Source of the DNA: Polyangium spumosum | Lineage (GTDB): Bacteria; Myxococcota_A; Polyangia; Polyangiales; Polyangiaceae | Length of the DNA: 64,000 nucleotides | NCBI RefSeq assembly: GCF_009649845.1 | Contig: NZ_WJIE01000008.1 | Span: 330,604-394,603, forward strand | Direction: 5' to 3' | The notes under the pieces: generated by a model | Database searches by the model: none | Told to the model about the DNA's origin: nothing | What the model saw: the letters and a program-made list of their open reading frames with translations, nothing else | Program-made: the position numbers and the translations under genes | Shown: in pieces, positions 46,988-56,756 of the stretch | How the letters are laid out: each line of letters starts with the position of its first letter | Numbering within the stretch: the stretch's first letter is position 1

Positions 46988-49900
46988 CCGCCCCTCTCGT
47001 CCAGCTGCTTGAACCTGAGCCACACGGGCACGCTCGGCTCGACGTCACGCATCGACGTCGGTACCTGGAAGCAGCGCGCATCGTGGTCGGCGGGCGGGTC
47101 GTCGCTCGCCGTGAACAACAAGTGCAGGCCCTCGCTGCCCGCGCGGTCGTTCTTGCTGTACACGCGGCTCGCGGCGCCGGTGCGCGCCTTGTCGACCACG
47201 CGCTCCCACGCGTCGAGAAAGCTCCGGCCGCGGGCGCGCACGAGGTTGGCGATGCGCGTCTCGGCGTCATCGTCCGGGAATTTTCGATGGCCGCGAGCCC
47301 GTCCCACCATCCATCCGAGCAGCTCCTCGGCGGCAGGTCGCTGCTCGTGGATGTTCATTACGCCCGTTGGGGGCTCCATTGGTGCAATGCCGTGCCGGAT
47401 CATCGACAGGAGGCTCCCCACGAGGCCGCGGTCCAGCGCCTGTCCACTGAAGGGCGTCACGCTCGTCGCCTCGACCTCGCGGTAGAAGCTCTCGTGGTAG
47501 GCGACGAAGCGCTCGTAGTGCGAGCGGTCCCGGGGCCGCATGACGTTCAGGCACGTGACCACGAGGCCCGGATAGGCACGCCCGACGCGACTCGTCGCCT
47601 GGATGTATTCGCTGGTCGTCTTCGGCTGGCCCGTGACGACCATCAATCCCAGGCGGTCGACGTCGAGACCGACCGAGATCATGTTCGAGGCGAGCACGAC
47701 ATCGAGCGGCTCCGGGTCGGTCGAGGTGCGACGGGCGGCGAGGCGTCGCTTGGTCTCCTTGACGCGCTCGGTAGGCTCGCGCGAGGTGAGCTCGGCGGGC
47801 ATCTCGAGCTTGCGATCGGCGGCCCAGGGGTGCGGTCCGATGAAATTCAGCGGTCGCTTTTCCGCCTCGATGTCGTCGATGCGGTTCCGCACCTCGTCCT
47901 CGACGAGACGCCGCATGCCCCCGAGCTCGCGCAGGCTGTTGAAGTAGCCGATCAGCGTCATGTACGGATCGGCCGGCTGTTTCGGGTCACCCTTGCGATC
48001 GAAATGCTTCTGCGCAGCCGCGAGCAGCACCGCGTACGAGCGCACCGAGACCGCACGAAGCGCGCGGCCGGGAGCGCCGACGCCCACGTAGAGCCGACCG
48101 GGCTTATCGTGCTCGATCTGGGAGAAGAAGTTGTCGCCATCGACGATCCCCCGCGGCGGAAAGAGGCTCATCGTTCGCCCGAAGAGCGCCTGGATCTGGT
48201 CCCGCGCGCGCCTCACGGTCGCCGTCGAGCAGATCACCTTCGGCGGCCGTGGCGCGCCGTAGGCGGGGCGTTCGCAGAGATAATCGACCGCGGCCTCGTA
48301 AAGGCCCACCATCGTGCCGAGCGGGCCGCTGATGAGGTGCAGCTCGTCCTGCACGATGAGCTCGGGGGGCAAGAACCCCTCGGGCAGCGGCCTCGCGCCG
48401 AGCTTGAACTCGTGCATCACGCCGTAGGCGCGCTGGTCATCGACGTGCGTCGCGCGGCCGAAGAGCATTCCAGCGTCGCCACGCCAGGGCATCATCGCGA
48501 ACTTGTCGACCGTCGCGACGAGGAAGCACGGGACCTCCTGGTAGATTTGCTCGTCGACGAAGACCACCGGCAGGCCGAGCCCCGGCACCTTCGCCTCGGT
48601 GTAGAGGCACTTCGCGTTGTCGCAATAGACGGCCGCGCGCGCGAAGTTTTTCTTGGTCGGCTTTCCCTCGGCGTCGACGAGCTTGATGTTCTGGATCTTG
48701 ATCGATTCACCGCACCAGGGGCAGGTCGTGAGCGGGAAGGGTGAATCTGTCCGGCCGGGTGTGTAATCGGAGAGCGCCTGGTGAACGTCCCTTAGGCGGT
48801 TCGCGCTCGCGCTCGCGCCGACCCAGAGGCCGATCGTGAAGCGGGCATTGCCGAGCTCTTTGGGGTTGCGCCGCCGGAGCTCCTCGAGCGCGCACATCAG
48901 CGTGGCCGCGCGCCCGAGCTGGTCGAGCGTGAGGAGCCGTAACGTGTACCGGAGCAGCACGGCGACGCCGCGCCCCTCGTGCGGCGTCCCCTGACCGCGG
49001 ATTCGCCTGAGCAGGAGCGTGAATGCAATGAGGCCGAGGTAAGCCTCGGTCTTGCCGCCGCCCGTGGGGAAGTAGATGAGCTCGGCGAGCTTCCGGTCGG
49101 GGTGGCTCGCGGAGGCGAGCGAAGGCAGGTTCAAGAGGACGAAGGCGAGCTGAAACGGCCGCCACTCGGGTTGCTTGCCGCCGACGTAGCGAGGATCCTC
49201 GCGCGTCTGGTCTGCCTGCAAGGCTGCGACGTGCATCGCCTGGTTTGCGAGTTTGAAGGCGCGGAGCACCTCGGGCTTTTGGCCGAGCAGCGCGATGCCC
49301 TCGGCGATGCGCTTTCTGGCCCCGTCCGCCTTGCTCATCAGATCATCACGCGTGCCCTCGAGCGTCGTGCGATCGAGCGGGGCATAGCGCTGCTTGTCGA
49401 CCCACGCTTCGTAGGCCTCCAGGAGGGGCGAGAGCGCGTTCGCGAGGCCCTTGGCGTCGAGCTTCGCGAGATCGGCCATGCCCAGCGTGGCGTCTGCGAT
49501 GGGTCGGTGCACGACATTGGGCACCTCGAAGCAGGGGAGCTGCGTCGTGCGCAGGCGCGTGAGCTTGCCATTCTTCACCTTCGGGCGCTCGACGCTCGTG
49601 TTATGCCCGACGGCCCACTCCCTCTGGTCGCGGAAGGCGAGCGCGAGCACGCGCTGGTCCTCGTCGCTGCCATCCTCGCCGCGCCGGTTCGGGCGGGAGA
49701 CGAAGCCGCGCTCGTAGGTGAGCTGCATCCGCACCTGGAAGGCGAATTGCGTGTCGCGGTCCCGCTCCACGGCGGTGCGGTGGTTCACGAGGAAGAGGCT
49801 GAGCACGCGCGTGCCGGGATCGAGGCCGTCCATGGTCGTCGTGCGCAGCTCTCCTTTGAGCACGAGGTTGCGCGACCCGGGGACGGGGATGCCGTCCTTG

Positions 49901-50370
49901 TGCTGCAGGACGCTCGCATCGAGCGGCACCGTCACGGGGACCGGGCCGTAGGGCACCCGCTTCCAGCCGGTCTTCTTCTTGTCGTCGCGGTCGATCGCGA
50001 CCTCGACCTTGTCGTAATCGGCATACCAGACATCGACCTGAATCGTGTCCCCCACGCCCGGCGGCAAGAACACGGAGAGGCCCATCGATGCGGGGAAGCG
50101 GACGGGCCGCTTCGGCTCCGGCTCCTCGGCCCCGGCGTCCTCGGCGGAGCTCTCGCTGCCGGCGGCGAGGCTTCCGTCGGTGGAGTCGCGATCCTCCGGG
50201 TCGGGGACACGGCCGCCCTCCGGAGCGAGGAAGCCGGTCAAGTACCAGCGCGAGGGGGCGAGAGGCAGGATCTCCTGGCCGCCCTGCGCGTGTGTGTCGG
50301 GGACGAAGGGGCCGACGAGATCGGCTTCGAGGGCATCGACGAGGCGCTTGCGGACGTCGGTTTCGTTCAT
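46984..50370 (-). CDS. drmA: DISARM DrmA helicase
   Basis: 1128 aa. Superfamily-2 helicase motifs: FPTGGGKTEAYLG near residue 435, IVQDELHLISG near 672 (DELH), CSTATVRRA near 720 and QATSRVGRAYPG near 925. A pair of CxxC motifs (TCPWCGESI and YCDNAKCLY, ~550-590) sits between the helicase lobes, as in DrmA proteins. The N-terminal ~380 residues are the DISARM-specific part. DrmA with DrmB forms the ATP-driven core of DISARM. The gene heads the drmA-drmB-drmC-AIPR transcript and is separated from drmMI by two opposite-strand genes, an unusual break in the canonical order. Confidence 0.9.
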   Translation of the reverse strand: MNETDVRKRLVDALEADLVGPFVPDTHAQGGQEILPLAPSRWYLTGFLAPEGGRVPDPEDRDSTDGSLAAGSESSAEDAGAEEPEPKRPVRFPASMGLSVFLPPGVGDTIQVDVWYADYDKVEVAIDRDDKKKTGWKRVPYGPVPVTVPLDASVLQHKDGIPVPGSRNLVLKGELRTTTMDGLDPGTRVLSLFLVNHRTAVERDRDTQFAFQVRMQLTYERGFVSRPNRRGEDGSDEDQRVLALAFRDQREWAVGHNTSVERPKVKNGKLTRLRTTQLPCFEVPNVVHRPIADATLGMADLAKLDAKGLANALSPLLEAYEAWVDKQRYAPLDRTTLEGTRDDLMSKADGARKRIAEGIALLGQKPEVLRAFKLANQAMHVAALQADQTREDPRYVGGKQPEWRPFQLAFVLLNLPSLASASHPDRKLAELIYFPTGGGKTEAYLGLIAFTLLLRRIRGQGTPHEGRGVAVLLRYTLRLLTLDQLGRAATLMCALEELRRRNPKELGNARFTIGLWVGASASANRLRDVHQALSDYTPGRTDSPFPLTTCPWCGESIKIQNIKLVDAEGKPTKKNFARAAVYCDNAKCLYTEAKVPGLGLPVVFVDEQIYQEVPCFLVATVDKFAMMPWRGDAGMLFGRATHVDDQRAYGVMHEFKLGARPLPEGFLPPELIVQDELHLISGPLGTMVGLYEAAVDYLCERPAYGAPRPPKVICSTATVRRARDQIQALFGRTMSLFPPRGIVDGDNFFSQIEHDKPGRLYVGVGAPGRALRAVSVRSYAVLLAAAQKHFDRKGDPKQPADPYMTLIGYFNSLRELGGMRRLVEDEVRNRIDDIEAEKRPLNFIGPHPWAADRKLEMPAELTSREPTERVKETKRRLAARRTSTDPEPLDVVLASNMISVGLDVDRLGLMVVTGQPKTTSEYIQATSRVGRAYPGLVVTCLNVMRPRDRSHYERFVAYHESFYREVEATSVTPFSGQALDRGLVGSLLSMIRHGIAPMEPPTGVMNIHEQRPAAEELLGWMVGRARGHRKFPDDDAETRIANLVRARGRSFLDAWERVVDKARTGAASRVYSKNDRAGSEGLHLLFTASDDPPADHDARCFQVPTSMRDVEPSVPVWLRFKQLDERGG

Positions 50371-50595
50371 GGCGGTCCGATCCGAGGCAGGGTAACCGAC
50401 CTTGTGCCAGACATGTCAACGGCGTTTCCCGCGAGCGCGGCGAACGGGGGCGTCCTGTCCGGAGGACGAGGGCAGGTTGCGCAAGGAACAACGCAGGGAG
50501 CCCGTCCGACCCAACGGCGCCCCGTCCGGCACCGCTCGACGCGCGGACCAACGAAGGAGCTTGACCCTGTACTGGTGAACAGGTAAGCCGGCCAG
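50371..50595. promoter_or_regulatory. Divergent spacer between drmA and HD-hydrolase gene
   Basis: 225 bp between divergent starts. It must hold promoters for drmA (-) and probably for the HD gene (+). No clear boxes, palindromic operator or small ORF were recognised. Confidence 0.35.
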
Positions 50596-51954
50596 GTGAA
50601 ACGAGCGCTGCCAGGGCGACCGCGAATCTTTCGCGACTCGATCCACGGGGACATTGCGTACCCGAGAGGGGCCTTTCAGCGCTTGGTCGAGCGGGTCCTG
50701 GACACGAGGATGTTCCAGCGCCTCCGGCACATCCGCCAGAACGGGGTGCTCAACCTGGTGTTTCACGGGGCGGAGCACTCCAGGTTCGCGCACGCCATGG
50801 GCGTCGCCTGGGTGGCGGGTAAAATCTTCGACGCAGCCTTCCGGAACACGCGCAATCGCTCGTTGTGCATGGACCGCAAACAGGACCGAGAGGACACGGT
50901 CCTGGCGGCGCTGCTCCACGACGTCGGACACGGGCCGTTCTCGCACACGCTCGAAGACATTCTCAAATCCCTCTCGGTCAAGTTCGACCACGAGGACATG
51001 ACGAAGCGTATCCTCGTAGAAGAGGGCTCGGAGATCGCAACCGTCCTCGGGGAGCGCGGGAGGCGACTCGTCCCTTTCATAGACAAGAAGCAGCGGGATC
51101 CGAGCCGGTGGTTCTACGACATCGTGTCGAGTGCGCTCGACGCGGATCGGCTGGACTACCTCCTCCGAGATTCGACGATGGCAGGCGTGTGGAGCAACCG
51201 CTTCGACATCGGACGGCTGATTGACGCCCTGGGCGTCAAGGATGACGAGCTCGTCGTCGATGCGCGGGCCCGCGACGTGGTGGAGAGCTACCTCCTGGCC
51301 ATGGAGCAGATGTACGCGTCGGTCTACTACCACCACACGAACCGCGCGGCCTCTTTCCTTCTCCGCGCCGTCGTGGCCCGGGCGGTGGACGTGGCGCGCG
51401 CCGACGCAAGACAGAAGAACAAGCTGTTTCCACGGCGAGACGGGCAGGACGATCCGCTCTGGCAGACGGTAGAGAAAGGCACCGCGGTCCCTCTTTCCGT
51501 CTATGAGGCGCTCGACGAAAACCACGTATGGAGCCTCATCTCTCTCTGGACCTCCGCCGCTGATTCCATCCTCGCCGAGCTCGCCAAAGCGCTGAAGACG
51601 CGCAAGCTGCCGAAGGCCGTGGTCTTCCGGAAGGTGATGACCTTGCCCCCGAAGGCGCTCTCGAAGCTCGAGATCAAGGCGAAGGAGTTCTTCGCCCGCG
51701 CCCGTCCGGGGGTGGACTCAAAATACTACATCGGCGAGGACAAACCTGAGCGCAAAGCATACACGGGCGGCACGCACGAGGAGGGGTATGTCGGGTCGAT
51801 CAAGCTGATCCACCCCGACGGCCGCACCGAGGCGATCGAAGAGACCGATCGAACAATTGCGAAGGTTCTCAAGGACAAGGCCGCTTATCCGTCACTCATC
51901 GTTCCAAAGGTCATCCGGAGGGACGTCCTCGAAGAGCTGGAGTCCATGCAATGA
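50596..51954 (+). CDS. HD-domain phosphohydrolase (SAMHD1/dNTPase-like)
   Basis: 452 aa, GTG start with a weak ribosome site. It belongs to the HD family related to COG1078/dGTPases: RIFRDSIHGDIAYP at the N-terminus, FQRLRHIRQNGVL, HSRFAHAMGVAW (first metal His), LLHDVGHGPFSH near residue 107 (HD pair) and SALDADRLDYLLRDS (last Asp). All metal ligands are present, so dNTP or nucleotide phosphohydrolysis is plausible. dGTPase-type HD enzymes can starve phages of nucleotides (known for other families). The stop overlaps the next gene (ATGA), a Panacea-domain protein, giving a two-gene unit nested between drmMI and drmA on the opposite strand. It could be a toxin neutralised by that partner, or an independent effector (inference). 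Confidence 0.82.
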   Translation: MKRALPGRPRIFRDSIHGDIAYPRGAFQRLVERVLDTRMFQRLRHIRQNGVLNLVFHGAEHSRFAHAMGVAWVAGKIFDAAFRNTRNRSLCMDRKQDREDTVLAALLHDVGHGPFSHTLEDILKSLSVKFDHEDMTKRILVEEGSEIATVLGERGRRLVPFIDKKQRDPSRWFYDIVSSALDADRLDYLLRDSTMAGVWSNRFDIGRLIDALGVKDDELVVDARARDVVESYLLAMEQMYASVYYHHTNRAASFLLRAVVARAVDVARADARQKNKLFPRRDGQDDPLWQTVEKGTAVPLSVYEALDENHVWSLISLWTSAADSILAELAKALKTRKLPKAVVFRKVMTLPPKALSKLEIKAKEFFARARPGVDSKYYIGEDKPERKAYTGGTHEEGYVGSIKLIHPDGRTEAIEETDRTIAKVLKDKAAYPSLIVPKVIRRDVLEELESMQ

Positions 51955-52490
51955 TCAGCAAGTTCCAGATGGCTGCGTCGTGCCTCTCCGCCGTGACGGA
52001 GGTCATCCGCCAGATGGGTGGTACCGTCTACGGCCGGGTCCGGATCCAGAAGACGGCCTATTTCCTCCAGCGAATGGGGATGGCCGAGCTCGAAGGGATC
52101 GACTTCTTTTATCATCATTATGGCCCGTTCTCCTGGACGGTCGCCGAGAGCCTCCTCGACGGGGAACGCTGCGGCGCGCTCCGCGAAGAGGCCAAGCCGC
52201 TCGTGGACGATCGCCAGGCATACGCGTACAAGCTGGGCGAGGACGTGGACGAGAAGGTTGATGAAGTCTCGCCCGCGTCGCGCGAGCTCGTGGCGCGCCT
52301 CGTGGGGCAGGTGCGGGACGAACACTGGCGTACGCTGGAGCTGGCCTCGACGATCGACTTTCTCGAGCAGCGGGAAGGGCTCGACCGTGAGCGGGCGGTG
52401 TCTCGCGCGCTTGGGCTGAAGCCCGCGTGCCGTGACCACAAGGACGATGCACTCCGCTTGCTCGATATGCTGAAGCTGCCCGCTTCTTGA
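51951..52490 (+). CDS. Panacea (SocA-like) domain protein
   Basis: 179 aa, overlapping the HD gene by four bases. The core RIQKTAYFLQRMGMAELEGI followed by FFYHHYGPFSWTV matches the Panacea/SocA pattern (KLQK.LYF … YGP…). Panacea domains act as antitoxins in many toxin-antitoxin pairs and as adaptors in others. Two-gene coupling to a putative nucleotide-hydrolysing HD enzyme suggests an antitoxin or control subunit. The C-terminus (SRALGLKPACRDHKDDALRL) may bind the partner. The gene converges on drmMI with a 192-bp gap. Confidence 0.75.
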   Translation: MISKFQMAASCLSAVTEVIRQMGGTVYGRVRIQKTAYFLQRMGMAELEGIDFFYHHYGPFSWTVAESLLDGERCGALREEAKPLVDDRQAYAYKLGEDVDEKVDEVSPASRELVARLVGQVRDEHWRTLELASTIDFLEQREGLDRERAVSRALGLKPACRDHKDDALRLLDMLKLPAS

Positions 52491-52682
52491 TTTCGTATAC
52501 ACGCGGGTGCTCCGCGCTGCGCGCTCTGCGGTGTGGTGACGGCTGCTCGGCGCATCCGCGGGGGTCGTCCACGCCTCTTCGAACTCTGGCCGGCGCGTTT
52601 CCAGGGGCTCACCCACGGCCGACCCGCGCCAGGTTGGTGCGGCCCCGGCCGGTCGCGCGCCACATCTCGCCAACGCGCCCGT
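52491..52682. other. Convergent gap between Panacea gene and drmMI
   Basis: 192 bp with no gene or clear terminator recognised; both neighbouring genes end here. Confidence 0.3.
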
Positions 52683-55600
52683 CTAGAAGAGCTTCCCTTG
52701 GCCCGTAGAGGTCTTTTTACCTTTACCCGTCTTCTTCGCCGCCGGCGCTTCGTTCGGCGCTGCTTCGTCCGCGTCCCCGTCCTCGCTCGGGGCGCGCCCC
52801 TTCTTTTTGCCGGCGAGCCCGAGTCGCTGCTCCTCCCGCGCCCGCTCCGCGTTGAGCACGTAGAGCCGATCGATGACCTCGTCCTCGAAGGCCTGGAGCG
52901 CTTCGCGGTCCCCATCCGTGAGGAGGCAGAAGGGCGGGACGGGGATGTCGCTCCAGCTGTAGGCGGCGAGGACGGCGCGGTCCATGTCCTCGTGGAGGCG
53001 GCGGAGGTCGAGGATCCGCGGGTCGTCGCAGGCCGGGTCCTTCAAGGCATTGTAGGTCTTCGTGAGGCCCTGGTTGGTGTCGACCATGAAGCGGGCGCGG
53101 GCTTCGTAGAGGCGTTCGCCGATGGATTCGAGGTCGGGCAAGACGGTGCGGGGATCGGGGTGGGGGAAGGGGAAGGTGTCGAAGCAGTCAGAGGGCCGGT
53201 AGCCTTGTCGGTCCTCGAGCGTAGAAGATGTGTGCCGTACCCAGGCGCCGTGAACGCGAGACTGCAAGGTGACGAATGTGCTTACCGCAGACGATGCAAA
53301 TACGATAAGGTTTTCCGAGAATATTCGCCCAGATGGTTGGAAAGAGAACGCGACATGCTTGCTGGTGCGAGCAGTGACCAGGCAGCGTTCGAGCGAAGCA
53401 AGAGCTGCATAGAGTGCCGGACGCTTATCACCAAAGTGCCACCAGTAGAGCCGGTGTGCATCGCGTTTTGCCTTGTCGCGCTCTGGCTTCACCTTCTCGC
53501 GCACGACTTTAATCAGATCCGGCCATCGCTCGGCGGTCTCAAGCGGCATATCTCCGAAGCTGATGACGTACCTATCGAACGACTGCGTAGGACTAGTATT
53601 GACTTCCTCGCCGCCAAGATAGGGAAAAATTCGTTCGGTATTCCTCCGCGCTTTCTTCACGAGCACATCTCGTTCAGTTGGCGTGAGCGTGAATCCCATG
53701 CCGACGACAATACTGCCTTGGTAGCTGCTGTTCGCATTGGCTGATAGCGGACTGGGGTCTGCGCGCTCGGGCTTGGGACGAAGGCGCGAGTTGATTACAG
53801 GTACGGCAATGCCTCCGAGGGCAGGGGCTACGTGGCGGCCCACGTGTCCATGAGCTGCATGCACCAACGATACCGTGACAGTCGCAGCGCCTGGCCATGG
53901 CATGGAGTCAGTCGCGTCGTAGATCTCCCATCCGGAGCGCACAAGTACGCCTAGCCCAGCCGTGCGTGTGTCGCCCTGAGCAATGGTATTTGTGGCGATG
54001 AGGCCAAACGCCCCATGCTCACCGAGAAGCATCGCCGCTCGTCGGAAGAAGTGCGCGGAAAGGTCGGCATTCATGCTCGTGGAACCGCCGCTCATCGAAA
54101 GCCACTCCGAGTAGGCATCCCCGAGCTCGCCCGAGATCCTCCGGCCTCCCATGAACGGCGGATTCCCCACCACCGCCTCCATCAACGCCGCTCCCGTCAC
54201 CCGCCCCCCATCCAGCGGATCCGGCCTCCTCTCGAAGAACACCTCCGGAAACTCGATCCACCAATGGAAGGGAGAAAGCTTTGCCCGCGCCTCACCCGCA
54301 AGCGCCGCCAGCTCCCCTCCGGCGTCCTCGTTCTCCTTCCCGATCCACGCCTCCACGAGATCGAGCCGCCGCGTCCGTTCCTTCTCCCGCGCCGTATCCT
54401 TCTCCTCCGCGAAGAACGCCCCCACGCACGCATCCGCCACGATGCGCACGCGCTCGATCGCCTGCTGCGAGAAATCGAACAGCCGCCGCTTCTCCGCCTG
54501 TGACGCCGGATCCTCGTGGTCCGCCAGCGCGAGGAGCTGCTGCCGGAGTTCCACCGCCTGATCGAGCGCATCCCGCAGGAGCACCCGCACCGTCTCCGTC
54601 TGCCCCGACGGCGCCCAATGGAACGACTCGATCTGCTTGAAGTCCAGACCCACGAGGCTGTCCCCGTGCCGCAATGCATGATCGACGAACGTGAACGGTA
54701 AAGTGCGGCTCATCGTGACGAGCCAGAGCGATAGCTTCGCGAGCTCCACCGCCGCCGGGTTCTTGTCCACGCCGTAAAGGCACCGCTGCGCAACGAGCCT
54801 CCGAGCATGCAGATGCGCATCCACGTACTGCTCGATTACCCGCGCAAGCTCGCCCTGCCGTGTCCACGCGGCCACGATCTCCCGCGCAAGCTCGTCACAC
54901 GCCGCCACGAGGAACGCGCCCGATCCCATTGCTGGATCGCAGACCTTGAGCTGTAGAATCTGCTCCGGCGTGCGCGCCTCGCCCAGGCACGCGAGCAGCG
55001 GCTCCAGGGTGCGTCGCACGACCTTCGTCGTGAGCGAGGGCGGCGTGTAATGGGTGCCCGTGCGACGTCGCTCCTCACCGGGCTGGAGCACGAGCCGGCC
55101 GGCGTCGGCGCGGTGGCGCAAGACATCGCCACGACGGCCGGCCCCATGGGCCGAGAGCGCCTCCGCGAGCGCGCCATGGTCCTTGCCCGCCTCCTTCACC
55201 GCCTTCTCGATCGCGCCCACCGCCGCGGGCGTGAGGCCGCAGGTCTCCTTGAGGAAGCGTGCCCGGTCCGTCGGGCTCATCGCGCGCAAAGCCCCGGTCT
55301 CGACCCATACGCCATGCTTGCCGAGACGCACCGCAGGGCTCTCGAGCCGCTGCACGTGATACCCCATCAGCGACTCGTACACGCTGCCAATCTGCACGAC
55401 GTCGAGCGTGCGATAGCTGAGCCGCTGCCCGCCGAAGACGACCAGGCGGTGCAGGACGCGGTAAATCGTGCCGTCGTCGAGGCTCGGCGGCCGTGCCTCC
55501 GCGCGCGCGGCGGGGTCGATCACCGCGGCGGTCCACCCGGGCAAACCGCCTTCGAGGAACGGGTACGTGTTCGGGTCGAAGAGGCGCCCTCGACGCGGGG

Positions 55601-56756
55601 GCAGCTCGAGCGTGCCGTGCTTCACGCCGAAGAAGACGGCGCGGAAGAGCGCGAGGAGCTGGCCGTACGCGCCGAAGCGGTGGTGCATGCTCTCGGGGTG
55701 CGCGCCCGCGTCGTGGCTCAGGCGCGCATAGAGGCCTCCGAGGCTCAGGTGCTCGGCGTAGGTGCGGTGCTCGACGGGCAAGAGCGTCTGATCTTCCGCG
55801 TAGAGCAAGAAGACGAGCCGCAGCACGACCGAGAGCACGCCCTGATAGAAATGGTCGCCTTCGGCCTCGAGCGCAGGCCGGAGCCAGTCGATCCTGTCGC
55901 CCACGCAATCACGGGCGGCGGAGGCCTCGAAGCCGGCAAGGAGGATCTCGACGGCCTCGAAGACTTGCTTGGCGAGCTCCTCGGTGACGTCAGCCTGCCG
56001 GCGCCGGCTCTCGGCGAGCAGGCCTTCGAGCGTGTGCTCGGGCGCGGCGCTGTAGGCCCGCCGCGCGTGCAGGAGCAAATCGAGCGCTGTGAGCAGCGGC
56101 CGGCCTTCGGGTCCGCGCAGGTGCTCGACCCGAAACGTCAGGTGTGCGGTCGATTCGCTGACCGGCGCGTAGACCAGCCGCAGGTGCTTGCCATTGAAGA
56201 GCAGGCCGATCGGAATGCCGACGTGGCGCAGAAGCCGCTCGAACTTGGCCGTGGGCGGGTAGCGCCACGGGCCGGTCGTGGCCTCGGGCTCGTCGAGGTC
56301 GATGTCGGCGCCGGCCTCGGTGAGATCCCACAGAAGCGCGAACCAGGGCTTTGCCGCGGATGCGTCCGCTGGGGCGGGGGACGCAGGGGGCGCAGGCGCT
56401 TCCTCGAAGGCAGCAAAAGGGTCGTCGGCGACGAAGGGGCCGCGCCCGAGGGCAAAGCTCGGCTTGATCTCCTGCCCGCCCTCGGCAGCGTAGAACGCGA
56501 GCTCGGCCGGCAGCTCGGCGCGCGGCACGAGCATACCCGGCTGGGAATAGCCGAGGAAGTCGTGGAAGAACGCTTCGAGGCTCCGGATGCGCGCGGTGTC
56601 GCCATCGAGTTGCGCCGCAAAAGCCGTGGAGAGCTCTGCGCGCTCGTCGGGGGCAATCTGCGCGTCAGCGAGCACGGGGACACTGAAAACGAGGCCCTCG
56701 ACGGGTTGCGCGAGGCCGAGCCATTTCTTGTGGAAGATGACGTCGCGGTCTTTCAT
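52683..56756 (-). CDS. drmMI: DISARM class 1 DrmMI, adenine-specific DNA methyltransferase
   Basis: 1357 aa from ATG 56756, which overlaps the drmD stop by four bases (ATGA). An Eco57I-like N6-adenine methyltransferase: motif I CDPAMGSGAFLVA near residue 604 and motif IV NPPFMGG near 864. The N-terminal ~550 residues are the usual non-catalytic part; the end is Lys-rich (KKTGKGKKTSTGQGKLF). It should mark host DNA as self for the DISARM core. The segment after NPPF (~880-1180, DNA ~53220-54110) is clearly richer in A/T than its surroundings and corresponds to the target-recognition region, suggesting exchange by recombination. Coupling to drmD matches class 1 DISARM. Confidence 0.88.
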   Translation of the reverse strand: MKDRDVIFHKKWLGLAQPVEGLVFSVPVLADAQIAPDERAELSTAFAAQLDGDTARIRSLEAFFHDFLGYSQPGMLVPRAELPAELAFYAAEGGQEIKPSFALGRGPFVADDPFAAFEEAPAPPASPAPADASAAKPWFALLWDLTEAGADIDLDEPEATTGPWRYPPTAKFERLLRHVGIPIGLLFNGKHLRLVYAPVSESTAHLTFRVEHLRGPEGRPLLTALDLLLHARRAYSAAPEHTLEGLLAESRRRQADVTEELAKQVFEAVEILLAGFEASAARDCVGDRIDWLRPALEAEGDHFYQGVLSVVLRLVFLLYAEDQTLLPVEHRTYAEHLSLGGLYARLSHDAGAHPESMHHRFGAYGQLLALFRAVFFGVKHGTLELPPRRGRLFDPNTYPFLEGGLPGWTAAVIDPAARAEARPPSLDDGTIYRVLHRLVVFGGQRLSYRTLDVVQIGSVYESLMGYHVQRLESPAVRLGKHGVWVETGALRAMSPTDRARFLKETCGLTPAAVGAIEKAVKEAGKDHGALAEALSAHGAGRRGDVLRHRADAGRLVLQPGEERRRTGTHYTPPSLTTKVVRRTLEPLLACLGEARTPEQILQLKVCDPAMGSGAFLVAACDELAREIVAAWTRQGELARVIEQYVDAHLHARRLVAQRCLYGVDKNPAAVELAKLSLWLVTMSRTLPFTFVDHALRHGDSLVGLDFKQIESFHWAPSGQTETVRVLLRDALDQAVELRQQLLALADHEDPASQAEKRRLFDFSQQAIERVRIVADACVGAFFAEEKDTAREKERTRRLDLVEAWIGKENEDAGGELAALAGEARAKLSPFHWWIEFPEVFFERRPDPLDGGRVTGAALMEAVVGNPPFMGGRRISGELGDAYSEWLSMSGGSTSMNADLSAHFFRRAAMLLGEHGAFGLIATNTIAQGDTRTAGLGVLVRSGWEIYDATDSMPWPGAATVTVSLVHAAHGHVGRHVAPALGGIAVPVINSRLRPKPERADPSPLSANANSSYQGSIVVGMGFTLTPTERDVLVKKARRNTERIFPYLGGEEVNTSPTQSFDRYVISFGDMPLETAERWPDLIKVVREKVKPERDKAKRDAHRLYWWHFGDKRPALYAALASLERCLVTARTSKHVAFSFQPSGRIFSENLIVFASSAVSTFVTLQSRVHGAWVRHTSSTLEDRQGYRPSDCFDTFPFPHPDPRTVLPDLESIGERLYEARARFMVDTNQGLTKTYNALKDPACDDPRILDLRRLHEDMDRAVLAAYSWSDIPVPPFCLLTDGDREALQAFEDEVIDRLYVLNAERAREEQRLGLAGKKKGRAPSEDGDADEAAPNEAPAAKKTGKGKKTSTGQGKLF

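Noticed and set aside
44741..50586. Three long plus-strand ORFs opposite drmC-drmB-drmA
   Set aside because: Low-complexity Arg/Glu/His translations lacking motifs; antisense of DISARM genes.
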